A DNA stretch of 64,000 bases, from the NCBI RefSeq assembly GCF_024343675.1, contig NZ_RJUD01000113.1, positions 186,001 to 250,000 on the forward strand, in the 5' to 3' direction. The notes below the pieces were generated by a model. It did no database searches and was not told the DNA's origin. It saw nothing but the letters and a program-made list of their open reading frames with translations. The stretch comes from Lacihabitans sp. CS3-21 (GTDB lineage Bacteria; Bacteroidota; Bacteroidia; Cytophagales; Spirosomataceae). This document shows positions 9,566-17,825 of the stretch, one piece after another (the stretch's first letter is position 1; each line of letters begins with the position of its first letter). Both the position numbers and the translations under genes were made by a program.

Positions 9566-11980
9566 TCACTCCGATTTCAAACTCTTCACAGGATTTACCA
9601 ATGCTGCTATTATGGCTTGGTAGCTTACTGTGAGTAAAGTAATAAACATTGCCCCAATGCCTGCAAAAGCAAAAATCCACCAAGAGATTTCTGTTCGGTA
9701 ATTGTATTTTTGCAGCCAATTACTCATAAAATAGTAAGCAATTGGTGCAGCGATAAGGCAAGAGATTATCACCAATACCACAAAATCTTTTGATAACATT
9801 CGCCATAAACTTGCTACGCTTGCACCAAGTACTTTACGAATGCCTATTTCTTTAGTCCGTTGCTCGGCAACGAAACTTGCCAAGCCAAAAAGCCCCAAAC
9901 ATGAAATAAAAATGGCCAAAAACGTAAAAAGGGTTGCCAGTTTACCTAATAATTGTTCGGATTTGAATTTTTGTCCGTATTCGTCACTTGTAAATTTGTA
10001 CTGAAACGGTGCAGATGGAACCAATTTTTTTTGAATCAATTCTATTTTTGCCAATGCTTTATTTGCCGATAAATTTGGGTTGATTTTCACCAACATTTGA
10101 CCAACATCATTTGGATTTTTTACGTACCAATAAAATCCCATTTTTACAGGCTCATAAGGTGAGTCTGCTATTACGTCTTCAACAACTCCTATGATTTGGC
10201 GGCGTTGTTGAGTATCATCATTAGTGATAAATTCGCCAATTGGATTTTTTAATCCGATATATTTTGCGGCTGATTCATTGATGATTACGGCAGAAGAATC
10301 GGTACTAAACTCATTAGAATAATCTCTTCCTTGCTTAATTTTCCATTGAATAGTCTTGCCATAATCTTCATTTATATAAGTGACCGAAAATGACGATTCC
10401 GACTCTGCTTTTTTTCCTTTCCATGTAAATCCTCCCCAGTTATCCCAGATTGAGGTTACGGGGCTACTCGAAAAAGCCACATTATCTGCCAACCCATTTC
10501 TGAGAATCTCTTCTTTCATTATCAATTTGTTATTATTGAAATTGGGGTCATCCATCGGAATTCTTATCAAACTCTCTTTATTGTAGCCAATTGGGCGATT
10601 TTGTGCATATTGGATTTGTTCATACACGATGACAGTTCCAATAATTAGTATGATCGAAACCGTAAATTGTACCACAACCAATACTTTACGTGGCAGCGAA
10701 GCATATTTGTCCTGTCTGATTGTACCTTTCAGCACTTTTATTGGCTCAAATGAAGACAGGTAAAATGCAGGATAAAAACCAGATAACAAAGCTGTTGAAG
10801 CTATAAAAGTCAAGCAAAGCAACCAAAAATAAAGATTATAAAATGGCATTTTGATATTCTTATCAGTTAGCTCGTTGAATGGAAAAATAGAAATAGAAAC
10901 CAAAATAAGCGTGATAATAAAAGCAAAAAAAACGACCAAAAATGACTCGCTCAAAAATTGATTTACTAATTGAGATTTTACTGAACCAATAGCTTTTCGT
11001 ATTCCTACTTCTTTGGCTCTTTTTTCGCTACGAGCAGTGCTTAAATTCATAAAATTTATACATGCCAGTAATAATACAAATAAGCCAACAATAGCAAAAA
11101 GCCATACAAAGGTTATTCGTCCTTCAGATGGGTATCCATCTTTGAAATCAGAGTATAGATACCAGTTTTTCATTGGATTTAAGTAAAGAATTGCCTGATA
11201 TTCTTTTGCTAGTTTTTTGTAATCATCGGGGGCATCTTTAAAATAAAAATTCTTTATTGCAGCATTAGCTTGTTCCACACTTACGTTGTCGGCGATCTGT
11301 ACAAAAAGCCTTTGTGAGCTGTTGTGCCAGTTGGTTTCGTTTGCTTTTACTTCTGGAAAATTTGCCTTTGTATTCTCAAAATTGCCTATGAATTGAACAT
11401 CTCCCAAAAAAGAATTTTTGGCAATGTCTTCATATACACCTGTAATTTTGCAGTTTATCTTATTATTTAGTTTGATAATTTGGCCAATAGGTTCTTTTTC
11501 TGCAAAAAGAGATTTTGAGGTCGATGCTGAGATAACGATTGCTTGCGGGTCATTTAGGCTTTCTTTGCTGCCTTTTAGCATTTTTAAAGAAAACATATCA
11601 ATTACTCCATTATCAAAAAATTGACCTTTTTTTACATAGTTATTTTCACCAATTCTCATTGAATAATCACCGGCCCATTGTAATAAGATTACATGCTTGA
11701 AGAGATGTCCATATTTTTCACGAAGAACCTTCGCCAATGGTTGTGGCAAAGTAGTTGCGTAATCTGCTTTTTTTTCTAATGGCTCAATTATATGATTATG
11801 AACTTGTGCAATTCGGTCATAGTTTTGGTAGTTACGATTATAACTTACTTCGTCATAAACCCAAAGTCCAATAAGCATAGCCACTGCCATACCAACAGCT
11901 AGCCCACCAATATTGATGAAAGAATAAACCTTGTTTTTTTGGAGGTTTCTCAAGGCGATTTTGAAATAATTTTTAAGCAT
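9566..11980 (-). CDS. MacB/FtsX-type ABC transporter permease 4
   Basis: 804 aa, first of the four in the direction of transcription. Helix at about 20-40 (INIGGLAVGMAVAMLIGLWV), periplasmic domain, FtsX unit with loop EVGIRKAIGSV, central helix (VLVVVQFTVSIILIIGTVI), second periplasmic domain, terminal FtsX unit with loop EIGIRKVLGAS, and C-terminus NPVKSLKSE. The twin loops again suggest that one chain provides both halves of an ATPase docking site. The 76-bp gap to the preceding small secreted-protein gene shows no terminator, so one long transcript from the ATPase/adaptor side is possible. Confidence 0.88.
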   Translation of the reverse strand: MLKNYFKIALRNLQKNKVYSFINIGGLAVGMAVAMLIGLWVYDEVSYNRNYQNYDRIAQVHNHIIEPLEKKADYATTLPQPLAKVLREKYGHLFKHVILLQWAGDYSMRIGENNYVKKGQFFDNGVIDMFSLKMLKGSKESLNDPQAIVISASTSKSLFAEKEPIGQIIKLNNKINCKITGVYEDIAKNSFLGDVQFIGNFENTKANFPEVKANETNWHNSSQRLFVQIADNVSVEQANAAIKNFYFKDAPDDYKKLAKEYQAILYLNPMKNWYLYSDFKDGYPSEGRITFVWLFAIVGLFVLLLACINFMNLSTARSEKRAKEVGIRKAIGSVKSQLVNQFLSESFLVVFFAFIITLILVSISIFPFNELTDKNIKMPFYNLYFWLLCLTFIASTALLSGFYPAFYLSSFEPIKVLKGTIRQDKYASLPRKVLVVVQFTVSIILIIGTVIVYEQIQYAQNRPIGYNKESLIRIPMDDPNFNNNKLIMKEEILRNGLADNVAFSSSPVTSIWDNWGGFTWKGKKAESESSFSVTYINEDYGKTIQWKIKQGRDYSNEFSTDSSAVIINESAAKYIGLKNPIGEFITNDDTQQRRQIIGVVEDVIADSPYEPVKMGFYWYVKNPNDVGQMLVKINPNLSANKALAKIELIQKKLVPSAPFQYKFTSDEYGQKFKSEQLLGKLATLFTFLAIFISCLGLFGLASFVAEQRTKEIGIRKVLGASVASLWRMLSKDFVVLVIISCLIAAPIAYYFMSNWLQKYNYRTEISWWIFAFAGIGAMFITLLTVSYQAIIAALVNPVKSLKSE

Positions 11981-12056
11981 TTGTCTTGTTTTGTTTATTC
12001 AAAAAAGTAACTATTTCTAGAACACAAAATGCATTTATATCCTATATATCAATGTT

Positions 12057-12398
12057 TTATGATTTAGAATTTTGCTTTAAACTCTTTTCTTTTTTTGCGA
12101 TTTCTTTCAACCTATTCTCTGGAAATATAATGGTAGTGCCATATTGGTTGCACTTAAATTGAGCGTTTTTTAATTGGAGATTTTTCATCACAAATCCTTC
12201 TTTCGATATGTGCATAATAGCCAAGTCTTCCACATTAAAAACCAAGGTATCTGAAGATTTTGAAATGAATTTCAGAATGTTATTTTCAAGACTAATGGCC
12301 TCACCTTGTTCGTAGGTTCCGTCAGATTTTTTGATAAAATCTTGGCAGTAAACTTGTCCAAAAACAAGTAGAAATGTAAGTGTTAATAGCTTTTTCAT
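12057..12398 (-). CDS. Small secreted protein of unknown function
   Basis: 113 aa. A Sec signal peptide (about residues 1-18, MKKLLTLTFLLVFGQVYCQ) is followed by a short soluble domain, with DGTYEQGEAISLENNILKF reading as beta-rich, and a Lys-rich tail. I do not recognise the family. It lies between the permease array and the ABC ATPase on the same strand, so it may be expressed with the transporter and act in the periplasm. That link is positional only. Confidence 0.6.
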   Translation of the reverse strand: MKKLLTLTFLLVFGQVYCQDFIKKSDGTYEQGEAISLENNILKFISKSSDTLVFNVEDLAIMHISKEGFVMKNLQLKNAQFKCNQYGTTIIFPENRLKEIAKKEKSLKQNSKS

Positions 12399-12411
12399 AA
12401 TTTATTTTTTT

Positions 12412-12481
12412 GCTTTTAGCTTTTAGCTTTTAGCTTTTAGCTTTTAGCTTTTAGCTTTTAGCTTTTAGCTTTTAGCTTTTA
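12412..12481. repeat. Perfect heptanucleotide tandem repeat, GCTTTTA x10
   Basis: Ten uninterrupted copies of GCTTTTA occupy exactly 70 bp in the gap between the ABC ATPase gene (stop at 12563) and the small secreted-protein gene (start at 12398). Perfect copies imply recent slippage or expansion. Related degenerate words occur at 13245-13279 and 13693-13727. Confidence 0.97.
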
Positions 12482-12562
12482 AGTAATGTTTCTTGGCTTA
12501 TCTTGGTTCATTCTATCTATTTAAATTCCAAAGCGAAGAGCTTATCACTAATAGCTTTAGCT

Positions 12563-13240
12563 TTACACGTGGAAATTCTCCGTCACGATTTTACCGTCAA
12601 AAAGATTCACTTTACGGTGTGCAAAACTGGCATCGTAAGGTGAGTGCGTTACCATGGCTATTGTAGTGCCTTCAGCATTGAGTTCCATTAAAAGTTTCAT
12701 CACTTCCTCGCCATTTGTCGAGTCCAAATTACCAGTAGGCTCATCGGCCAAAATCAACTTAGGTTTTGCTACAACTGCTCTTGCGATGGCCACACGTTGC
12801 TGCTGTCCACCAGACAATTGCTGCGGAAAGTGATTGCGGCGGTGCATCATGTTCATTCGGGTCAGGGCGTTTTCTACCAAAATTTTACGTTCGTCAGTAG
12901 GTGTTTTCAAATACAAAAGCGGCAACTCCACGTTTTCGAAAACGGTCAACTCATCGATAAGATTGAAGCTCTGAAATACAAAGCCAATGTTGCCTTTTCT
13001 TAAGTTTGCACGCTCCCTTTCGGTCATTTTGGCCACTTCATTTCCATGAAAATCATAGCTTCCTTCGGACGGATTGTCGAGTAAACCGATGATGTTTAAC
13101 AAGGTAGATTTACCACAGCCCGACGGCCCCATAATGGCCACAAATTCGCCATCTTTGATTTCTAAATCAATGCCATTTAAGGCTGTCGTTTCAATTTCTT
13201 CGGTACTAAATACCTTCTTTAGGTTGGTTGTTTTAAGCAT
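12563..13240 (-). CDS. ABC transporter ATP-binding protein, MacB/LolD type (ATPase 1)
   Basis: 225 aa, full length for the family. Walker [10 protein letters not shown] (38-46), Q-loop Gln90, signature [14 protein letters not shown] (142-155), Walker B LILADE (162-167) with catalytic Glu167, D-loop NLDS (171-174) and switch His199 are all present, so it should be an active ATPase. It most likely energises the four FtsX-type permeases, which carry no ATPase domain. It lies between the adaptor and the permease array on the same strand. A heptamer array and a decayed four-helix-bundle gene separate it from the adaptor. Confidence 0.93.
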   Translation of the reverse strand: MLKTTNLKKVFSTEEIETTALNGIDLEIKDGEFVAIMGPSGCGKSTLLNIIGLLDNPSEGSYDFHGNEVAKMTERERANLRKGNIGFVFQSFNLIDELTVFENVELPLLYLKTPTDERKILVENALTRMNMMHRRNHFPQQLSGGQQQRVAIARAVVAKPKLILADEPTGNLDSTNGEEVMKLLMELNAEGTTIAMVTHSPYDASFAHRKVNLFDGKIVTENFHV

Positions 13241-13244
13241 ATTG

Positions 13245-13279
13245 TTAGTTTTTAGTTTGTAGCGTATAGCTTTTAGCTT
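13245..13279. repeat. Degenerate heptamer array, consensus NTAGNNT (5 units)
   Basis: Five words in strict 7-bp phase: TTAGTTT, TTAGTTT, GTAGCGT, ATAGCTT, TTAGCTT. The array begins 4 bp upstream of the ATPase 1 start and faces, in inverted orientation, the AAGCTAA-type array at 13693-13727 on the other side of the decayed four-helix-bundle gene. Confidence 0.75.
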
Positions 13280-13328
13280 TTTTCTCGAAGCTTGCTATAT
13301 TTGCTATTATAATATAAATCTATTCTTT

Positions 13329-13681
13329 ATGAAAAATTTTAAAATCTATCCGTTTGGGAAAAATCCCATCAACTAACTTTAAAGGTTTATAAACCCACGG
13401 TTAGTTTCCCTTCAAATGAACTTTATGGACTAACCAGCCAAATTCGTAGTTCCGCTGTTTCTATCCCTTCAAATATTGCTGAAGGAAGTGGTCGCAATAC
13501 AGACCCATAATTAGCAAGGTTTTTAACCATTGCACATGGCTAAGCTTCAGAACTGTCTTATCAATTGTTTCTTTCTTTTGAACTAGGTTATTTTTCTATT
13601 GAAACCTTTAATAATTTAGAGTCTTCAGTAACTGAGGTCTTGAAAATGTTAAATTCATTTATCCAAAAACTAAGTAAATAA
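13329..13681 (+). pseudogene. Decayed four-helix-bundle protein gene (23S IVP/Avd-like)
   Basis: Conceptual translation across frames from the ATG at 13329 recovers the family hallmarks in order: a NELYGLTSQIRSSAVSIPSN-like segment, then IAEGSGRN, then a FLTIAHG-ASELQ helix, and a C-terminal LKMLNSFIQKLSK with stop at 13679-13681. In-frame stops (for example after IAEGSGRNTDP) and frame changes break it. Total length (353 bp) equals that of an intact gene of this family (~118 aa). It is the only plus-strand gene in this part of the efflux locus and is bracketed by inverted heptamer arrays. Such proteins form pentameric helical bundles and are known from 23S rRNA intervening sequences and as Avd-like partners of reverse transcriptases. 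Standalone copies have no settled role. Confidence 0.8.
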
Positions 13682-13692
13682 CCCAAAACTTG

Positions 13693-13727
13693 AAGCTAAT
13701 GGCTATTCGCTAAAAGCTATTAGCTCT
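13693..13727. repeat. Degenerate heptamer array, consensus NNGCTNN (5 units)
   Basis: Words AAGCTAA, TGGCTAT, TCGCTAA, AAGCTAT, TAGCTCT keep exact 7-bp phase and end one base before the adaptor stop codon. AAGCTAA is the reverse complement of TTAGCTT in the array at 13245-13279, so the two arrays form an inverted pair around the four-helix-bundle relic. Confidence 0.75.
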
Positions 13728-13728
13728 T

Positions 13729-14976
13729 CTAAAACACCAATACTTCCTTATCTCCAAAATTCTCATAGCCACTAGTTATCACTTTTTCTCCAGATTTTAA
13801 GCCACTTAAAACTTCGAAGTATTCAGGATTTTTGCGACCAAGGGAAATGTTTCTTTTGACTGCTTTTTTGCCAGAGGCATCTACTACATAAATCCAGTTG
13901 CCACCGGTGTCAGAGAAAAATCCGCCAACAGGTATTAACACTGCTTTTTCAGCTTTGCCAAGCTCTAATCTCACCGGAGAGGATTGTCCACGTCTGATTC
14001 CGTCTGGCGAGTTTCCAGTGAAAGTCATATCAACAGCAAAACGACCGTTTTTCACTTCGGGATATACCTTTATGATTTCTATTTCGTGCGACTTTCCGTT
14101 GAATTCAAAAGACCCCCTAAGCCCAGGAAAAATCCTAGAAATGTAATGCTCGTCGATATCAGAACGCATTTTAAAGCCATCCAAATCATCAATCTGCCCG
14201 ATATTTTGCCCCTGACTGATGTTAGAACCAACTTCTACATCAATAGAAGAAAGTAAGCCCGAAACTGGGGCTTTAACTACCAAATTCTCAAGCGTTTCAC
14301 GCCATAAATCCACGTTTTTTTGCGTCCTTTGTAATGTTCCTTCGAGCTGTTTTATTTGGAGATTCGAATTTTCTTCTTGGTATTTCTGAGATTCTACCTC
14401 AATATTTCTTTGGTTTACTTGTCTCTCATATTCTCTTTTAGATTTTTGAAATTCAGCCTCAGAAATTACATTGTCTTTAATCAATTTCTTGTTTCTTTCA
14501 AAAGCATCTTTGGCTTGATCAATCTGAAAATCCAATTCGGCAAGGGTCTTTCGTAAGGTAAATTTCTCTACTCTCAATCTCTGGCGAGTGTTTTGAAGAT
14601 CGTTTACCAACCTGTTAGCCTCGGTTTCTGACTGTAGAAAGTTCAGTTTCAGTTGTTGATTTTCAAGTCTCAAAATAATATCGCCTCTTCCCACTTTGGT
14701 ACCACCTTCTACCAATTTTTGTGTAACATATCCACCAACGATAGCGTCTAACCTAATGGTTTTTAGTGGTTGCACTGCTCCCTGAACGATTATGAATTCA
14801 TCAAAATTTCCTTCCTTTACATCACTGATGGTTATCTTATCTGCATCCACATTTAGTTTCGATCTTTTATCAGAAAAGAACGTCAGATATATGATAAATG
14901 CGACCAAAGCCACACCCAATCCAGTAAGAGCAATTTTCTGTTTAGTCCAGAATTTTTTCGGTTTTATTACGTCCAT
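13729..14976 (-). CDS. Efflux periplasmic adaptor (membrane-fusion protein, HlyD/MacA type)
   Basis: 415 aa. A short cytoplasmic tail and one inner-membrane helix (about 15-35) precede a barrel-sandwich (lipoyl-like) half around residues 60-105 (VGGYVTQKLVEGGTKVGRGD), a long coiled-coil hairpin (about 108-225, rich in Glu/Lys/Gln), the second lipoyl half (VKAPVSGLLSSIDVEVGS) and beta-barrel plus membrane-proximal domains with the usual IPVGGFF and SGLKSGEKVITSG segments. It would bridge the inner-membrane permease to TolC. Its promoter region holds the dyad and 14-mer element shared with ATPase 2. Confidence 0.92.
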   Translation of the reverse strand: MDVIKPKKFWTKQKIALTGLGVALVAFIIYLTFFSDKRSKLNVDADKITISDVKEGNFDEFIIVQGAVQPLKTIRLDAIVGGYVTQKLVEGGTKVGRGDIILRLENQQLKLNFLQSETEANRLVNDLQNTRQRLRVEKFTLRKTLAELDFQIDQAKDAFERNKKLIKDNVISEAEFQKSKREYERQVNQRNIEVESQKYQEENSNLQIKQLEGTLQRTQKNVDLWRETLENLVVKAPVSGLLSSIDVEVGSNISQGQNIGQIDDLDGFKMRSDIDEHYISRIFPGLRGSFEFNGKSHEIEIIKVYPEVKNGRFAVDMTFTGNSPDGIRRGQSSPVRLELGKAEKAVLIPVGGFFSDTGGNWIYVVDASGKKAVKRNISLGRKNPEYFEVLSGLKSGEKVITSGYENFGDKEVLVF

Positions 14977-15018
14977 TATTATTTATTAGTTCAATACTCT
15001 TATTAATATTCCTATTTC

Positions 15019-15032
15019 GTGCCAAAAATACA
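15019..15032 (-). promoter_or_regulatory. Promoter element TGTATTTTTGGCAC upstream of the adaptor
   Basis: Read on the minus strand the 14-mer contains TTGGCAC, a sigma-54 -24 box. The matching -12 position reads GA instead of GC, so that half is weak. The same bases also spell TATTTTTG, a Bacteroidota housekeeping -7 box (TAnnTTTG). The identical 14-mer precedes ATPase 2 at 20067-20080. It lies about 45 bp upstream of the adaptor start. Confidence 0.5.
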
Positions 15033-15078
15033 AAGCACTGATAATATGTATTTTATAAAGTAAATACCAGATTTATTT

Positions 15079-15103
15079 GTCCATTTTCGGACGTTAATTG
15101 TCC
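15079..15103. promoter_or_regulatory. Dyad GTCC-N6-GGAC plus extra GTCC half-site (putative activator site)
   Basis: GTCC (15079-15082) and GGAC (15089-15092) form a dyad, and another GTCC follows at 15100-15103. The dyad begins 53 bp upstream of the TGTATTTTTGGCAC element. The same dyad with reversed spacer (GTCCGAAAATGGAC) sits 53 bp upstream of the same element before ATPase 2. The position suits an upstream activating site for an NtrC-type regulator. Confidence 0.55.
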
Positions 15104-15112
15104 GTTTGCGTT

Positions 15113-16438
15113 TTATGCAAACTGCAACACAAATACGGCACCACTAGGTTGGTTTTCGTAAAAATTAATGTTGCCGTCGTTGAGCTGCATAATTTGGCGA
15201 GATAGACTAAGTCCTATGCCTGATCCCGTCTTTTTGGTTGTGTAAAACGGAATGAAAATTTTCTCTTGTAAAGTTTTGTCAATTCCAATTCCATTGTCAG
15301 CGATTTCAATAGTTTTAGTGCCATTTTCGGTGTGGGCTGTAATGGAGATTATTTTATTTTCTGATTCGTTTTCTACTTCAAAAGCATTTTTGACGATATT
15401 GATTAGAACCTGTTCAATTTGCTCAATGTCGATAAAAGTCTCAAAATCACTTTCCACTTCATAACTAATTTTAAGCTTACTTTCGAGAGCTTTTTGAGCA
15501 AAAATACCTTCCAATGTTTTTAATAATTGGCTCGCTGTGGCATAATATTTATTTGGAGTCGGAATAGACGTAAACTCGCGGTAAGCATTTACAAATTTCA
15601 TGATTCCGCTTCCTCGCCTTTGAACAGTTTGTAAGGCATCTTTCAAGTCATCAATAGATTCCTGTTCTTTTGGGTTATTGGCTTTGATCTCGTTTTCTAC
15701 TATATCTTTCATCGTTTCGGCCAATGAAACTATGGGCGTTACAGAGTTCATAATTTCATGACGAAGTACTTTAGTAAGGTTCTGCCAAGCTTCTAACTCT
15801 TTAATTTGCAACTCTGAACGAATATTATGAATAGCCACTAATCTAATTTTTCTACCACGCATTTGAATTTCTGTAACAGAAAAAGAAAGATCATTTTCAG
15901 GCAAACTCAGCAATTTTGGTTCACCTGATTTTAGTGAAGCAATACATTCAAAAATAAATGGATTCTGCTTTTCAATGTCTGAAATGTGCTTGAGCCGGTA
16001 GACTTTCAAGAGTTTATTGGCCGCTTGGTTATTGATTTCAATTTTGCCTTCGGTATCATAAGAAAGTATGCCTACGTTGATTTGCTGAATGATGGCATTG
16101 ATAAAGTGTAAAGTCGCTTCTCGCTCAGCCCTAACTTGATTGAAACTATTAATTACAGCATTGAGGTCGTTGTTGAGGTCTCTAAAACTCTCACCAAGCT
16201 TGTTGTCGGCTTTGAAAGTAATCGCAAAATCTTGGTACTGAATCGACTCAAATAATCGCTTCATTTTTCGGTTAAGTGAGGTTACGTATTTATAGAGATT
16301 GGCAACACTAATTATTTGCAACAAACCAAAAATTATGGCAACTGGAACGTTTTTTTGAAAAAATGACCATGAAAAACCCAATGATAAGCCTAGAATTATA
16401 AGACTACGAAGCAGAATACCTAGGCTAAAATTTTTCAT
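15113..16438 (-). CDS. NtrB-like sensor histidine kinase
   Basis: 441 aa. Two N-terminal membrane segments (about 8-25 and 31-48) leave almost no periplasmic loop. A linker/HAMP-like part (to about 105) and a PAS-like domain (about 108-205) follow. The dimerisation/phosphoacceptor helix is at about 218-245 with His227 in VLRHEIMNS, and the ATPase domain (about 330-440) has N-box NIVKNAFEVE, DNGIGID and GSGIGLSLS. Its start overlaps the stop of the upstream regulator gene by 4 bp (ATGA), so the two are translationally coupled and form a two-component pair. The minimal periplasmic part suggests that it senses the membrane or an internal cue. Confidence 0.9.
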   Translation of the reverse strand: MKNFSLGILLRSLIILGLSLGFSWSFFQKNVPVAIIFGLLQIISVANLYKYVTSLNRKMKRLFESIQYQDFAITFKADNKLGESFRDLNNDLNAVINSFNQVRAEREATLHFINAIIQQINVGILSYDTEGKIEINNQAANKLLKVYRLKHISDIEKQNPFIFECIASLKSGEPKLLSLPENDLSFSVTEIQMRGRKIRLVAIHNIRSELQIKELEAWQNLTKVLRHEIMNSVTPIVSLAETMKDIVENEIKANNPKEQESIDDLKDALQTVQRRGSGIMKFVNAYREFTSIPTPNKYYATASQLLKTLEGIFAQKALESKLKISYEVESDFETFIDIEQIEQVLINIVKNAFEVENESENKIISITAHTENGTKTIEIADNGIGIDKTLQEKIFIPFYTTKKTGSGIGLSLSRQIMQLNDGNINFYENQPSGAVFVLQFA

Positions 16439-17763
16439 AAATTAAACTTTTCAATTCTCCTATAAAGTGCTTGGCGACTTATGCCCATTTCTTTGGACGC
16501 ATCCGTGATATTGCCATTGTGTTTTTTGAGTGTTTTTATAATTAACTGTTTTTCAAGGTCTTCCAAATAATAGGTTTCTACCAAAGGATTATTGTTATTG
16601 TTTGTTTTTCTTACCACAAAGTCGTCTTCGCTGAGGGTGGTATTTTGCGTTACTATGACAGCCCTTTCTATTACGTGTTGCAATTCTCGCACATTTCCTG
16701 GCCAATGATAGGCCATCAATTTCTTTTGCAGTGGCACGCTTATTCCTTTGATTTTCCGATTGTATTTTTTTGTGTAAATACTCAAAAAATGCTCGGCCAA
16801 AAGCAAAATATCTTGACCTCTCTCTCTGAGTGGCGGTAAATTTATCTCAATCGTATTGATTCTAAAAAGCAAATCTTGGCGGAATGTTTTTTCTTCCACT
16901 CGCTCGTAAATAGCTTCGTTGGTAGCACAAATCAAACGTGCGTCGAATGGAATTTGTGCATTTGACCCTACTTTTACGATGTTTCTGTTTTGAAGTACAA
17001 ATAGCAATTTGTTTTGCAAAACCATTGGGACATTACCTATTTCATCCAAGAAAATAGTGCCTTTGTCGGCTTCTTGAAATCTCCCAATTCTTTCTTCGCG
17101 GGCATCTGTAAATGCACCTTTTACATGGCCAAAAAGTTCACTTTCGAAAAGATTTTCACTCACTGAACCTAGGTCGGCATGGACAAACTTCTTTTCTTTT
17201 CGTTTTGAAAATTGATGAATTTCTCTGGCTACAAGGTCTTTGCCAGTTCCGTTTTCTCCCAAAATCAATATATTGGCATCGGTGGCAGCCACTTGCTTGA
17301 TGAGGTCAGCCACTTTTTTCATTTCATCAGATTCTCCAATGATACTTTGTGTAGTCTGATTTTCTTTAATTTCAAGGGTATCTTTTTTTGAAAAAACACC
17401 ACTTAGGGTTTCTAGCAGTTTATCATTTATCCAAGGTTTCAGAATAAAATCAGAAGCTCCATTTTTTATGGCTCTTACTGCCATTTCTATTCCGCCAAAA
17501 GCTGTAAAGAGAATTACTTTTTGATCTTTCTTCTTATCTAAAATGAAATCCAACCAAAAGAATCCTTCATTTCCTGTGTTTACATCTCTGCTAAAATTCA
17601 TGTCGAGCAGAATGATGTCAAACGTAAAGTTATTAAGTAGATAGGGTATTTTGTCCGGATTTTTCTCAATTTCCACTTTTTGAAAATGACGCTTCAGCAG
17701 CAGTTTAGCCGCGTTTAGAATATCCACATCGTCGTCAATTATCAATATGCTTTTTTCGTGCAT
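16435..17763 (-). CDS. NtrC-family sigma-54-dependent response regulator
   Basis: 442 aa. Receiver domain 1-120 with phospho-acceptor Asp54 (ILLDMN). AAA+ domain about 138-370 with Walker A GENGTGKD (168-175), the sigma-54 contact loop as GAFTDA (215-220, a variant of GAFTGA) and Walker B IFLDEIG (236-242). A Fis-type helix-turn-helix at the C-terminus reads NGNITDASKEMGISRQALYR. It lies inside the efflux locus between TolC and its kinase, so the locus is its obvious target. The paired dyads at 15079 and 20127 are candidate binding sites. Confidence 0.92.
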   Translation of the reverse strand: MHEKSILIIDDDVDILNAAKLLLKRHFQKVEIEKNPDKIPYLLNNFTFDIILLDMNFSRDVNTGNEGFFWLDFILDKKKDQKVILFTAFGGIEMAVRAIKNGASDFILKPWINDKLLETLSGVFSKKDTLEIKENQTTQSIIGESDEMKKVADLIKQVAATDANILILGENGTGKDLVAREIHQFSKRKEKKFVHADLGSVSENLFESELFGHVKGAFTDAREERIGRFQEADKGTIFLDEIGNVPMVLQNKLLFVLQNRNIVKVGSNAQIPFDARLICATNEAIYERVEEKTFRQDLLFRINTIEINLPPLRERGQDILLLAEHFLSIYTKKYNRKIKGISVPLQKKLMAYHWPGNVRELQHVIERAVIVTQNTTLSEDDFVVRKTNNNNNPLVETYYLEDLEKQLIIKTLKKHNGNITDASKEMGISRQALYRRIEKFNL

Positions 17764-17825
17764 CTAAAAATGAAATTTATGTAAATCTAAGAAAGCTTTA
17801 TCTGAAAATCTCCAAATTTTTGTTT

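Noticed and set aside
12412-12481. CRISPR or protein-coding repeat
   Set aside because: Unit is 7 bp, there is no spacer, and no plausible frame extends beyond it.
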